From: Cepaea nemoralis
Taxonomy: Eukaryota > Mollusca > Gastropoda > Stylommatophora > Helicidae
Direction: 5' to 3'
Length of the DNA stretch: 64,000 bases
NCBI GenBank assembly: GCA_014155875.1
Contig: JACEFZ010004220.1
Location: 119,501 to 183,500 of the forward strand
A program made the translations under genes and the position numbers. Under the pieces are notes generated by a model that searched no databases, was not told where the DNA came from, and saw only the letters and a list, made by a program, of their open reading frames with translations. Shown here piece by piece: positions 1 through 10,754 of the stretch; the first letter of the stretch is position 1; each line of letters starts with the position of its first letter.

Positions 1-524
1 AGATGAATAAATCCAGCACAGAACCAGGGTTGCAAACAATTGGATGCTTCCTTTTGTTGCAGATGTAGAGGCATTTACTCCGCTAGCTGCTTTCATATGG
101 TCTTTTTTATGGTATTCAAGTCTGAGATCTCAAGTGGATCTTGCTCTTTTCCAGGTGTTTCAGATTTGGAACCTTGAGGTAATCTGGTGTAGTTATGTTT
201 CAGAGTATCTTAAGTTGGTACCTTGGTTGTACTGGCTTATATTGTTTCAGTGTCTTCTCCCATTTGTTTGAGTTGGTGTTCATAGCTAGAACTTGGTGTT
301 GAGTGGCTGAACCTTTATGTTTGCCTGTTGCAGCTGTGTGACTTTCTTTCGAAGGAGGATACTTGGGTGTATCCTTTGAACTTGGGAGTCCAACAGACAG
401 ATGGAGGGTTCTTACTGCTGTTAGTTTTATTACACATAGTATAACTCTCATAGTTTAGTTGACCTCGACGATTGATGGTTCATCAGGCGGTACCTCCCAG
501 AAGTAAAACAGGTTATCTTTTTTG
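1..524. other. Leading stretch without a recognised gene
   Basis: I see no domain, splice-bounded exon or repeat that I can name here. The short open frames lack any recognisable motif. It ends at the 12-bp target-site duplication of the adjacent LINE. Confidence 0.5.
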
Positions 525-536
525 TATCTGTGTACT
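525..536. repeat. Left target-site duplication of RTE-1 copy 1
   Basis: TATCTGTGTACT occurs at 525-536 and again at 1896-1907, immediately outside the tail and the 5' truncation point of the LINE. Such a 12-bp perfect duplication is what target-primed reverse transcription leaves behind. Confidence 0.85.
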
Positions 537-1895
537 CCATCCATCATGTGCCATGCCGGTAAGCGTGGGCGGTCATGTTCTGCCATCTCACTCGATCACC
601 AGAGTCGTGGATCAGCTCCGTGTTTCTGTCTCGACCATGCCACAAGGCCAAGCCATCCAGGTACTTGCTTCTAGGTCTTCCCCTAGGTCTGTTCCCCTCG
701 ATCTTACCAGTTGTCACCAAATTCTCCAATCCATTTCTTCTCATAACATGCCCAAAAAATTTTGACTGTCTACGTCTAATTTCTCTAATCAATTTACGAT
801 CTTCATTTGTTTCTTGAAGGACTTGTTCATTGGTCTTTCTGGCTGTCCATGGTATTCTTTGCATTTTCCTCAGAAACCACATCTCTACAGCCATCAGATG
901 TTTTTCAGCCTGACTGCTCATTGTCCACGCTTCACATCCATATAAAAGTACAGGTTCAATGTAGCATCTCAACACTCTTTTTCTCGTTTCAATTGACATC
1001 TTTTTATTGGTCAATATGTTTTTCATCTTGCTAAAGGCTACTTTTGCCATGGCGATTCTTGTTCTAATCTCTTCAAGGCATCTCCCATCAGATGTTATTA
1101 CTGTTCCGAGATAATTGTACCTGCTCACTTGTTGAAGAATATTCCCATTTACTTGTATATTACATTGTGGTATTTCGTCCTTCCTAGTGACGACCATAAT
1201 CTGTGTCTTTTTACAATTTAATTCTAACCCTAGTTGTTCACTGTGTGTAACAATCGCATCTACTAAATTTTGCAGGTCCTGTTCATTGTCTGCAATCAAG
1301 ACTGTATCATCTGCATATCTAATGTTATTGATGCATCGTCCCCCAATGCTTGATTCCTTCCATATCTTCAATATTTCTGAAAATACTTTCACTGTACAGG
1401 GAAAACAGATCTGGAGACATTACACATCCCTGTCTCACACCCCTTTTAATAGGCTGATATTGGCTTACTTCATTATCAACTCTTATGGCAGCTTGTTGTT
1501 TCCAATATATGTTTTTTACAAATCTAAGATCTTTTCCATCAATTTGTAGATCTTCAAGCATCCTTATCATGTTGACATGTCTCACTTTATCAAAAGCCTT
1601 TGTGTAGTCAATAAAGCAAAGGTGTAGATCTTTGTTTACTTCTATAGAACGTTCGATTATGTTTCTCAGTATATACACAGCATTTACTGTACCCTTGCCT
1701 TCCACAAACCCACATTGTTCTTCTCCTATTTCAGGTTGTATTTTCCTCCTAACTCTTTGCATGATAATTCTTAGCAAAATCTTCGTGATGTGACTCATTA
1801 TACTAATTGTTCGATGTTGATCACATTCCAAGGCTCCTGATTTCTTTGGGATTGCAATAAATACAGAATTACATAACTCCTGAGGTATATTTCCA
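537..1895 (-). mobile_element. RTE-1 LINE copy 1 (RTE/BovB-like), 5'-truncated
   Basis: This is the 3' half of a non-LTR retrotransposon read on the minus strand. It covers most of the reverse transcriptase and the C-terminal region, ending in a short (ATGG)n tail at 537-546. RT motifs visible in order are GFVEGKGTVNA, CFIDYTKAFD (motif A), GVRQGCVMSPDLF (motif B) and RYADDT (motif C, near 1310). After these come the RTE-type C-terminal motifs FFGHVMRRN and GNRPRGRPRSKYLDG. A one-base insertion near 1349, compared with the copy at 23.4-24.8 kb, breaks the frame between motifs B and C. The element lies between perfect 12-bp direct repeats TATCTGTGTACT at 525-536 and 1896-1907, which I read as the target-site duplication, so its ends are exact. 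The clade call rests on the CFIDYTKAFD...GVRQGC...INNxRYADDT architecture known from RTE/BovB elements. Confidence 0.9.
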
Positions 1896-1907
1896 TATCT
1901 GTGTACT

Positions 1908-4900
1908 AGGTATATCATTTTGACATTCTGATAATGCGGTCCATCCTGGGTAATCTGACAGGAGTCAGAATATCAAACGCTGAGTGTCAATCATCTTCAA
2001 ATGTGCCTTTCGCTGGCTATGGCAGCTAAGGATTGCCGCAGTCAACATTGATGTATTTCTAGATCCGGACTATGGTTAGGACATTCACTTTCTGGATCCA
2101 GTTTTAGTGATATAGTCCCACCAATTTCAACCACCACTTGCTTCTCTTCTATATAAACTTTGCTAGTGCATTTGTCATAACTTGAAGAGAATAGTCCAGA
2201 AATAGGCTCTTTTGTTTCCGATTCCTCGTCTCCATTCCTTCGCTATAATCAGCATTAGGCCAAGGCTAATGACCACACGGTTCACCTTTCCTTGTGTACT
2301 GACATGCACAAGGATTCTTACATCAACATCCTCTAATCCCCAGGGGCAACATTAAAATGTATATTCCCACAGTAAAGAGTAACAATCAGGGCAGAGACCA
2401 ATTCTCATAACAGAGAAAACATATATGTACATTTCTCTGATATCAAGTACATGATAATCATACATAATAATTAATCATAATGATGATGCAAGGAGCCTAG
2501 GTTTTTGGATGTCCTCTGGGGTTAATCCATAAACTAAAACATACATTGTCTTCCCCCACTGCTTACAGCAGTATAAGGATAGTGACCGCTGTGATATATT
2601 TTGCCAATTACTGCTATTATTCGGAGTGTATTTATTAGAATACCTTATGCCGCATGGTCCAGTCTTCTGAATATTGCAAGCAATTTATTCACATCAATCT
2701 TCGCTTCTGTTCCTACTACAGTGAGGTGATGCGGATTGAAGGCACATCCTATCCGAACATTCAGTTATATAAAGCGTTTACTTTCTTTGTTCTTGAATTT
2801 ATATTCTTAAACATGGCATTTCCCTAGCAATATTTTATGAAATGATTATATGTTCATCACTCATGTTGAGTGGTTACTAATCTGTTAACAAAAGGATTGT
2901 ACTAAAATTTAGCACTATAGTTCCAAGCTACAAATTAGAATGTGGCAAAGCAGTTTATCCCCTGACTAAGAGTCAGGAATATGCGTAATCATTTGTATGT
3001 CCCCGCATGGATAACAATTCGTTTGAAAATGTTCTTTAGAGTTCAATCTCTATAGTGCATAGATTATTTGCAGATTTCTAAGCATAGATAGTGAGATATA
3101 GTTCCCCATGAACAGAAGTTATTTTTCATAGGACTATGAAATTGGCAGAAACGAGTTCTCTACTTATGAAGTATGAATAAGGAGCTTGCTCCCAAATTGA
3201 GAAGAGTTTCTGAATGTGTTTCTGACATGAGAGTTGATACTCTACAGTACTCATAATATTTATAGGTTATAAGCCTTGCTGATGAGATATAGGTTCACAA
3301 TGCCTATAAAAGGTTTTAACATATGGATTTGAAATTGTAACACATAGGAAAAATTACAGCGTGGCCTGGAATGGCGCTTAGTGGTAAAATTCAACCAGTC
3401 TCCAGTTTACAAGAATTGTTGATTTATCATTCTAACTAATTCTTAATTAAACACAATGGTATATGTAATACATAAATACGTGAATACATCTTAATAGTGT
3501 AGATTTAACGTACCATGGTTTGCAGAGAATGATATATTTTAAAGGCAAAAATGCCTTTCCCCACACGGGGAAAGCACCCCCACATGGGGAAAGCACGTCT
3601 GTTTCCTTTGTTTGTCTGAACTAAAATGGCTACAAAGAGCCTTTGTTTTACAATCAGTCGACGACTGTTGGCCAGGTACGTGAACCCAACTGAGGCCAAA
3701 TAAATTTAGCTACCCTACGGTTAGTTTTTCTCCTACATTAAGTAAGATACTTAAACAGTAGTTGTAAGGGATTGTTATTTTTAAGGGAGTCAATGCTAGG
3801 AAAGGGTAAGGACGTTATAATACGCCACACTGTGATATATTTTCACAAAACGTAACATCGAATTAATTATTTCCAGGACGTCAAAATCAGAGTTCACTAC
3901 CAAAAATACTAAGTTTGTTTCATATTACTACAATCCCATATTTCAAAGGACGGACTCATGGTCCACAGGAAAGTAAAAACACGAAACGGAGAAAGCTGAG
4001 ATATAAACAGCTACAATAGATTTCCGTCCTCATTGTACCAACGAAACAGCGACTGGTCACAAACCAAGATGTGCCTGCAGAATGGTAGCTTCTGAACTCG
4101 CCAGACTCAGTGAGAAAATTGTCTAAAGAGAAGAAGGACCATACATTGAGCAGCCAGTATTTGGAAACAACCAAATCTATGACCTTACTTCTTGGTGATG
4201 TCAACTGTTGACACGTGTTGTGAAGCCGTCTTGTTCGGATGAGGTGAATATAATTATTTTAAATCTTAGATAAGTTGTGAGTTCAGTTTCCCAGAAGTAG
4301 AGTTGGTAAGTCGACTTGTGAACACGTGTGGTGAATTCTTAAGAAGGTAGTTATAATTAATTTTTATAGTTTATAGATAAACTATTCATTAAGAATACCC
4401 ATAGTGAATTTTATTTTCTCTCAAAGTAAACAACGGACTTAATGTATAAGCAGTAATCCAAGTGGTACATTTATTTCTTAAGCAACTCAATCTACAATGA
4501 TTGGAATGGTGAGTTCTTAAAGAATTTAATCTAGTACAAACTAAATAATATTATACTCAGTTATCATAGTCATAAGATAAACTGTACATTTGGAGAAAAC
4601 TACAGTGTTTATCTTCTCCCAGCTAAACAACTTAGTTAATGTATAAACATTAGACACATGTTGTAAACTTTATTTCTTAAGCATGAAAACTCAATCTACA
4701 ATTAGAGTGGTGACTTAAGGAAACTCAGAATTCTTAGTACAGTGGTTAGGACATAATGTATATGTGCCCACTGGTAAGATTAAAAACTAGTTTACATGTG
4801 CCAGCACTAATAGAGAATTTAGTGGAATGTGTATAGTCAAGTAGATTGAGCACATTAGTCAGTATGTGTACATTTTGACACGAGCACATGGACAAACAAA

Positions 4901-5937
4901 TAGTTTTCTGATAATTCATGAACACATGAGAATCAAATATAGATTCTACAGGTATCATAATTGTGTGTTGAGTTAAAACACCATAGCGGTGAGTCAAATG
5001 TATTTTCAATGTTGTAAACATAAGGAATTAATGTTTGTGCCACACAATAATAATACTTAGTCAACCGGCATGGTAGAATGGTTAAGATTCATAATACCTG
5101 AATGTAGACTGAGTAGATCACATAAATCTATGAGAATAAGGGGGGACCCCTGTGCATTTTATTATTGCTACACACGAGGCAGTATCCTTTGAGAATCTCA
5201 TAATTATGTCTAATGATCACAATGATCACTATGTCATTACTGATAACATGTCTGTGAGGATTCATGTGTGATGTCATCATTGTTAAACAGATGTGAATGT
5301 ATCATTTGATAAAACCCATCAGCATGCATGACTAAATATCCAGGAAATAATATAAGTAGGTTGAAGGATGAGATTCCCTTGTAATGTCATTCTTGTTGAA
5401 TCTGTGAATGTATTCTGTGTAAAGCACCTACCTAGGCCTGATGTCATTCTTACATATATGATGTGTATGATGAGTGATTGTGAAAGGAGATATTTCATTG
5501 TGATATCAATGATGGTAAACATTGTAAGTTATCATTGGGAAATCACCCACCTTACATGACAGTATAAAGGATGTGTGATGAATGATTCCTATATGATCAC
5601 CCATACCAATATGAATGTGTCTATAGACTGAGTGAAATGATCATCCATACATATGAATGATGTATGAGAGAGTGAATTGAACCCACATGCAAAGATGGAT
5701 ATGTTGACTGATGCATGAGGAGATTGAGTGAGTGAGTGAAGGTACAGGCTGTGAGAGAGGGAGTATAAGCCAACAGTCAATCTCAGGATAGCCGGAAAAT
5801 TTGATGTGGAATGCCATGACTATCACCAGAAACTAGTTCGGCATAACCCCTAAACTAAATAATAATTTAGTGCACTCCGGCGCATAACACTACTTTGTAT
5901 AAAATATCATTCATGTTCCAATAATCTAGTTTTGAAT
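1908..5937. other. About 4 kb without a recognised gene
   Basis: The sequence is AT-rich with only short uninformative open frames. A few local repeats are present, listed separately, and a short tRNA-like head may lie near 5060-5110 (CATGGTAGAATGG). I see no exon, RNA gene or transposon domain. Confidence 0.45.
4230..4730. repeat. Diverged tandem duplication, unit roughly 180-240 bp
   Basis: Two or more diverged blocks share the order GATAAACT, then AACAAC...TTAATGTATAA, then TTTATTTCTTAAGCA and AACTCAATCTACAAT. The first runs about 4370-4500 and the second about 4575-4705. The copies differ by many substitutions and short indels, so the duplication is old. Confidence 0.55.
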
Positions 5938-6263
5938 AGTAGTATGTCAGGTCCTAACTACTTATTATTTGGGGTCCGCTTCAGGGGTCTGGACGTCGTA
6001 TTTCCTTATATAAAAGTTATCCCGCCCCCAGCGGACCACATAGAAAACGGACCACAATTGACCCAGATATTTTGAACTTGGCGGTTATGTTCTTGGTTTT
6101 GGGTGACTACTTCCGGTTGTCACTTCGGGTCCCTGGGTACCCCCTACCGACCGCCCCGCCAACAGATGCCCTTGCCGGCAGCCTCCGCTTCCCCCGACCG
6201 CTTCTGAGACCATTCAAAGACAGCGAGGTAAGCCTTGGAAGTCGGCGGGGTGGTGGTGGCGTT

Positions 6264-6318
<55 letters not shown>

Positions 6319-6662
6319 GGACTCGAACCCATCGCCACCGCCACCACCACCCCGCCGACTTCCAAGGCTTACCTCACTGTCTTTGAATGGTCTCAGAAGC
6401 GGTCGGGGGAAGCGGAGGCTGCCGGCAAGGGCACATGTGGGCGGGGCGGTCGGTAGGGGGTACCCAGGGACCGGAAGTGACAACCGGAAGTAGTCACCCA
6501 AAACCAAGAACATAACCGCCAAGTTCAAAATATCTGGGTCAATTGTGGTCCGTTTTCTATGTGGTCCGCTGGGGGCGGGATAACTTTTATATAAGGAAAT
6601 ACGACGTCCGGCCCCCTGAAGCGGTCCCCAAATAATAAGTAGTTAGGACCTGACATACTACT
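5938..6662. mobile_element. Foldback element: 324-bp inverted arms around an (AC)n core
   Basis: The left arm (5938-6261) and right arm (6339-6662) are near-identical reverse complements; both outer ends read AGTAGTATGTCAGGTCC inward. Mismatches are few, so the arms are young or gene-converted. The centre holds an uninterrupted AC repeat (about 6264-6316) followed by GGGACTCGAACCC, which on the minus strand is a good tRNA B-box (GGGTTCGAGTCCC). The two mirror-image open frames of about 100 codons, one per strand, simply reflect the arm symmetry and are not proteins I would call. No transposase and no clear TSD are visible. It could be a non-autonomous foldback or MITE-type transposon, or a head-to-head duplicated SINE. 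Confidence 0.85.
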
Positions 6663-6748
6663 GTTTTGTGAGCTAAGCACGACACAACCAATATCATACA
6701 TTACGCATATTACAGCATCTGTGTGTGTAATTTAAGCATTTGGATGGT

Positions 6749-7025
6749 GGGGAATGTCCATGGTCTGCCCCTGCCTTCCCTTGAAGGCTGACCAGGATGT
6801 TTTCGATTGCTCTAAATGGGGCAGGTGGGGTGGTGGATAACACCACAATAGTGAGAGTAAAATGTCCGAAGAAACCCCCGGGAAGGTTAACCCGGTCAAC
6901 AAATGCCCACAGGAGTCGGATGTGTCGGCCTAGCGGCGCAAGAACGCAGCTCTGCTGTAAACAGACACAACGCATTAACTTCCGGGAAAAAAACTCTCCG
7001 GATGCAAGCAAAAGAAGAAGATAAA
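6749..7025 (+). repeat. Dispersed SINE-like repeat with GAA-rich tail (copy 1)
   Basis: The segment matches 49400-49665 along its length. Shared blocks are CATGG(T/A)CTG(C)CCCTGCC, CCTTCCCTTGA, GTGAGAGT, CCCGGTCA-like, TGTGTTGGCCTA and a 3' GAAAAAAA(A)CTC followed by GCAAAGAAGAAGA. The A/GAA-rich end suggests retroposition. I do not recognise the family and see no RNA polymerase III boxes. Confidence 0.6.
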
Positions 7026-7027
7026 AT

Positions 7028-7180
7028 AATGAAATTGCTGAAGATCACCATGAATGAATCATGCAATAACGATATTGCTGAAGATCACCATGAAATAATA
7101 CAATACCGATATTGCTGAAGATCCCATGAAAAAGTAAATCACACAATAACGATATTGCTCTAGATCATAATGAAAACAAG
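7028..7180. repeat. Tandem repeat, about 50-bp unit, four diverged copies
   Basis: The core GATATTGCTGAAGATCA with a following CCATGAA-like stretch recurs four times, each after an AT-rich spacer containing ACAATAACGATA or AATACCGATA. Confidence 0.65.
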
Positions 7181-7448
7181 ATGAAATAAAGAAACAACCG
7201 AAGATCCTTCATGCAGGAATCATTCTGCTGCCTTTCATCACACAATGAAGCTCAAGCCACCAACCACAGCTCACCAAGCCCTTTTCTGACTTCCTGATTG
7301 GACTACGTTTGCAGATACTTTTCTACGGGATGAGGGGTGCCAGTCTCCCACCAACACCCCCTAGTGGCATCTTACGCCATGCATGGCAAGCTACATTGTC
7401 GCTATTATTTGCTTCCTTTACGACCCCAAGTAGCACAGGAGCTATCTC

Positions 7449-7515
7449 GGAACAGTCATACCATCTGATAGGAGGTGCCTTGGAGAGATTATAACAAGAA
7501 TCGCTATGCAGTTGT
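7449..7515 (+). mobile_element. Short RTE-1 LINE fragment
   Basis: The stretch GGAACAGTCATACCATCTG followed by GGTGCCTTGGAGAGATTA matches the RTE-1 coding segment that encodes GTVITSDGRCLEEI in the other copies. It is only about 60 bp and has lost its reading frame. Confidence 0.6.
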
Positions 7516-7529
7516 GTCGGTTGTGTTTG

Positions 7530-7610
7530 TTTATTCTGCGCTGACGAAGGCTTTAGCCGCAACGTCCATTTTGTTTCTTGTAGTCGTGTTCTAGTAAAGC
7601 TCACAATCTA
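7530..7610 (+). repeat. Dispersed motif with CTGACGA/GCAAC core (copy 1)
   Basis: GCTGACGAAGGCTTTAGCCG followed by CAACGTCC and a TTTGTTTCTTG stretch matches 22905-22980 (CTGATGAAGG...CGCCGCAACGTTC). The order CTGAYGA, short hairpin, then a GAAA-like box resembles a hammerhead ribozyme core, but both copies read GCAAC instead of GAAAC. I treat it as a dispersed repeat of unknown family. Confidence 0.45.
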
Positions 7611-7734
7611 CTTCTCGTTTTCTGTGATTCATGCACTGCCAACTTGTTTCCTAATTTTTTAGATCATTTATGTTTCCATAAAACAGGTGTCTCCGTGACT
7701 AAATGGTCACCCCGTTGTCGCACTCCGCCATTCG

Positions 7735-7868
7735 GTTCAGAGTATAATATTTTTCGAAGACCCCAAGGGGTCGTTGCTGGAGCTTTGAAGTTCCTCCGCT
7801 GTGCGACGTTTTCGGCAGGTCGCATTGCAGAAAGAAACCGAGCCACGTGGTATAAAACGAAGTGAAAT
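7735..7868 (+). repeat. Shared ~110-bp module, copy 1
   Basis: GGGGTCGTTGCTGGAGCTTT, then TGTGCGACGTTTTCGGCAGG, then GACC/AACCGAGCCA and GTGGTATAAAAC match the blocks at 34372-34480, 11283-11400 and (reverse complement) 19935-20060. The first block also matches the 5' part of the I-like LINE near 43480-43515. Confidence 0.6.
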
Positions 7869-7872
7869 AAAG

Positions 7873-7998
7873 ACAAGCCTCCTGTTATACAACTTGAATA
7901 TATCATCAATGTCTTCATGTCTTTCTAGAGATATTCTTGAATTTAAGCCTCCTTTTATATAACTTGAATATGTCGTCAATGTCTTCATGTCTCTATCT
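7873..7998. repeat. 73-bp tandem duplication
   Basis: AAGCCTCCTGTTATACAACT and AAGCCTCCTTTTATATAACT start two copies 73 bp apart. Both continue through TTGAATAT and CAATGTCTTCATGTCT with a few substitutions. Confidence 0.8.
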
Positions 7999-8746
7999 AC
8001 ATAGACTATTCAACCATATTTGGGTAGAACAACAGACACCACGAGACTGGGGAAACGCCACAATTATCCGAAAATGGAAAAACAAAGGCAGCAAAAGAGA
8101 CTGCACACAATACAGAGGCATTTCACTGTTGATTCATACTGGGAAAATATTTTGCAAAATTTTTGAGAAAAGATTACGAACTATTATAGAACACTGGCTA
8201 AGCGAAGCACAACTTGGAGTTAGGAAAAACAAAGGATGCACAAATGCCATTTTTGCGCTTAGACAACTTATAGAAAAATCAATCGAATTCAATGAAACAC
8301 TCTACTTAGCCTTTGTCGACCAAGAAAAGGAATTTGATAGAGTAGATAGAAACAAGCTGTGGGAAATCCTTAAACAATATGGAGTGAGTACACATCTAAC
8401 AAACCTATGTAGAAGCTTATACAACCACAGTGAATGCATAGTGAGAGCAACTGGAGGGCACTCAGAACCCTTCACCATAAGATCTGGAGTACGACAAGGT
8501 TGTGTCCTGTCCCCTCTCTTGTTTATAACATATATAGACAACATATGTAAAGAAACCAGCCAAACAGAGACCGCAAGAACACCGCATGACGAGAACACAG
8601 AAGAAGAACCATCTGCAAATCTAACCGTTAGAGAACTCCTGTTTGCGGACAACCAAGCACTAATAGCAATATCAGAAGCTGAATTACAAGATCACATGAA
8701 TAGTGTAAACACAAGTTTACGTCAATGTCAAACTGGGGGGGTGTAG
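7937..8746 (+). pseudogene. LINE reverse transcriptase fragment (third LINE type)
   Basis: An open frame of 269 codons encodes part of a non-LTR reverse transcriptase. In order it shows YRGISLLIHTGKIFCKIFEKRL (fingers), LGVRKNKGCTNAIFALRQLIEKSIE, a motif A region AFVDQEKEFDRVDR, motif B GVRQGCVLSPLLF and motif C FADNQALIA. The second catalytic Asp of the F/YADD box is therefore Asn, and motif A is also irregular, so the enzyme should be dead. The endonuclease and 3' end are missing. The real start of homology is near 8010 (NHIWVEQQTPRDW); the upstream Met is fortuitous. It differs clearly from RTE-1 and from the L2-like elements here. Confidence 0.8.
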
Positions 8747-8965
8747 GGGTTAAACCCACTGAACCTGAACTACCTAGAAATCAACCTAGGGGTGAATTTA
8801 GCTGTCCTGCAAAAGGCATTCAACATTTATTTTAAACACGCAACTCGGATATGTTGTCTATGCCTCATCTAACCACTATGTACAACCATCGGCCACAAGC
8901 TGCGCAATCTGAACACTGTTTTCCAATTCTGGCGATCGTAATATCATTTATTAATCTGTTTACAA

Positions 8966-9099
<134 letters not shown>

Positions 9100-9597
9100 C
9101 ATGTTCCTGTTGCCTCAAGTCGGCGGTGTATCGATCTGTCTGGTCATCTCTACTCCACCAAAGTCACAAATACCGTTCTCCGCTACAACAATTCCCAACA
9201 AACCCAGGGCGGGACATGAAAGGCAGCGCGGATCTAATGTTCCGTTGAGCGGAAGATAAAAAGAGTCGACAAGAAGGCGGGATGAAACGATGAATTTCAA
9301 CCCGCGTTCCAGGCATTGTTATATATAAGCGTATTTAATGCCAGTTATCACAAAGCCTGTAGATGTGCCTGGGGTCACAGGTCAGTGTCCAGTCAAACGT
9401 CAGGGACAGGAAATCGATATATGCGAGAGTGTCATGTGGGACAATACTCTATTTTATTTGGCATCTTTCTTGTTTGCAGCTGGCTGTTGGGACTGGGGTG
9501 AGGTAGAGAGTACAACAAAGCAATGTAATCAGCAAGAATTACGCCTTTGAAGTGTGAAGTGCTAGGTCTGTACATATTCTAGATCACTGTGGGAGTC

Positions 9598-9765
9598 TCT
9601 GTGGCGAAGTGGTCAAGCCGCCTGACTTGGGCTCCATCATTAAGTTGGACTTAAACTTTGACTTTTCGTTCTGACAGCTATAACAAACTACTGAACGTAA
9701 CATTGTCTGAAATATAAACTTGGGATTGATCGCAACGGCCTGCAATGGAGATGAAAGATTCAAAA
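9598..9765 (+). mobile_element. tRNA-derived SINE, diverged
   Basis: The head TCTCTGTGGCGAAGTGGTCA has a good A-box (TGGCGAAGTGG). Downstream, CAAACTACTGAACGTAACAT and a later GGGATTGATCGCAACGGCCT match the conserved 3' core of the SINE family seen at 54.2, 58.9 and 17.6 kb. No clean B-box remains. Confidence 0.65.
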
Positions 9766-9769
9766 AGTG

Positions 9770-10072
9770 GGTAAAAACTAGATGCGAGATGCAGGGGGAG
9801 ACAGAGAAAGCTGTTCATGGAGAGCTTGAGCAGCTGGGTAAACAAGCATGATGAGATGATGAGCATCCTTTGGGTCTTTTCCCCAGGACAGGTTGGTGTG
9901 CTGGGAAACGAGCAGGTGGACAAACTGGTTGAATCTCTCTGGGTAGGGTATTGTTGCACGCTAAGGCAGATGTGGCCAGAGCCCTGTAGGATCGTGTGTA
10001 TAATGTGGAAGACACACCACCATTGCCTGGGGTGAATGGTGCGGCAGCCAGAGACCAGAGGATCTGGATCCA
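9770..10072 (+). pseudogene. RNase H fragment of I-like LINE (copy a)
   Basis: From 9855 the plus strand encodes SILWVFSPGQVGVLGNEQVD, the C-terminal part of the RNase H domain. It aligns with SITWIFSPGHAGVLGNEQAD of the I-like LINE at 39.7-44.0 kb. The His of the usual GH pair is Gln here and the frame breaks after about 60 codons. Upstream, 9785-9846 is the first unit of the minisatellite at 10073-10678, so the array derives from this coding segment. A 28-bp stretch (TGCACGCTAAGGCAGATGTG and on) is absent from the second copy at 10.95 kb. Confidence 0.75.
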
Positions 10073-10678
10073 GAAATGCAGGGGGAGACAGTGAGAGGTG
10101 TTTGTGGAGAGCTTGAGCAGCTGGGTAAACACTAGACCACAGATGCAGGGCTAGACAGAGAGAGAGGTGTTTGTGGAGAGCTTAAACAGCTGGGTAAACA
10201 CTTGACCAGAGATGCAGGGGAAGACAGAGAAAGGTGTTTGTGAAGAGCTTAAACAGCTGGGTAAACACTAGACCACAGATGCAGGGCTAGACAGAGAGAG
10301 AGAGAGGTGTTTGTGGAGAGCTTAAACAGCTGGGTAAACACTAGACCAGAGATGCAGGGGGAGACAGAGAAAGGTGTTTGTGGAGAGCTTGAGCAGCTGG
10401 GTAAACACTAGACCACAGATGCAGGGCTAGACAGAGAGAGAGGTGTTTGTGGAGAGCTTAAACAGCTGGGTAAACACTAGACCAGATATGCAGGGGGAGA
10501 CAGAGAAAGGTGTTTGTGGAGAGCTTGAGCAGCTGGGTAAACACTAGACCACAGATGCAGGGCTAGACAGAGAGAGAGAGGTGTTTGTGGAGAGCTTAAA
10601 CAGCTGGGTAAACACTAGACCAGAGATGCAGGGGGAGACAGAGAAAGGTGTTTGTGGAGGGATTGAGCAGCTGGGTAA
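10073..10678. repeat. Minisatellite built from a LINE RNase H segment (~60-bp units)
   Basis: About ten units run in tandem. Each starts near AGATGCAGGG and passes through GACAGAGA, GGTGTTTGTGGAGAGCTT and CAGCTGGGTAAACACTAGAC. Two subtypes alternate (GGGGGAGACAGAGAAAGG...GAGCAGCTGG and GGGCTAGACAGAGAGAG...AAACAGCTGG), giving a ~120-bp dimeric higher-order unit. The flanking LINE fragments on both sides are near-identical to each other. Confidence 0.9.
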
Positions 10679-10750
10679 CCGTCATCTTGTGCCATGCCGA
10701 TAAGTCATGGACAGTCTGGTTAGTCATCTCACATGATCACTAGAGTCTTG
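10679..10750 (-). mobile_element. RTE-1 3'-end fragment
   Basis: TGTGCCATGCCGATAAG, then a GGACAGTCTGGTTAGTC-like stretch, then CTCACATGATCACTAGAGTC match the extreme 3' end of RTE-1 (compare 547-620), read on the minus strand. Confidence 0.6.
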
Positions 10751-10754
10751 AATA

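Noticed and set aside
6072..6386. 104-codon frame with a mirror copy at 6214-6528 on the other strand
   Set aside because: The two are the same sequence in the two arms of the foldback element and run into the AC repeat; no domain and no independent support.
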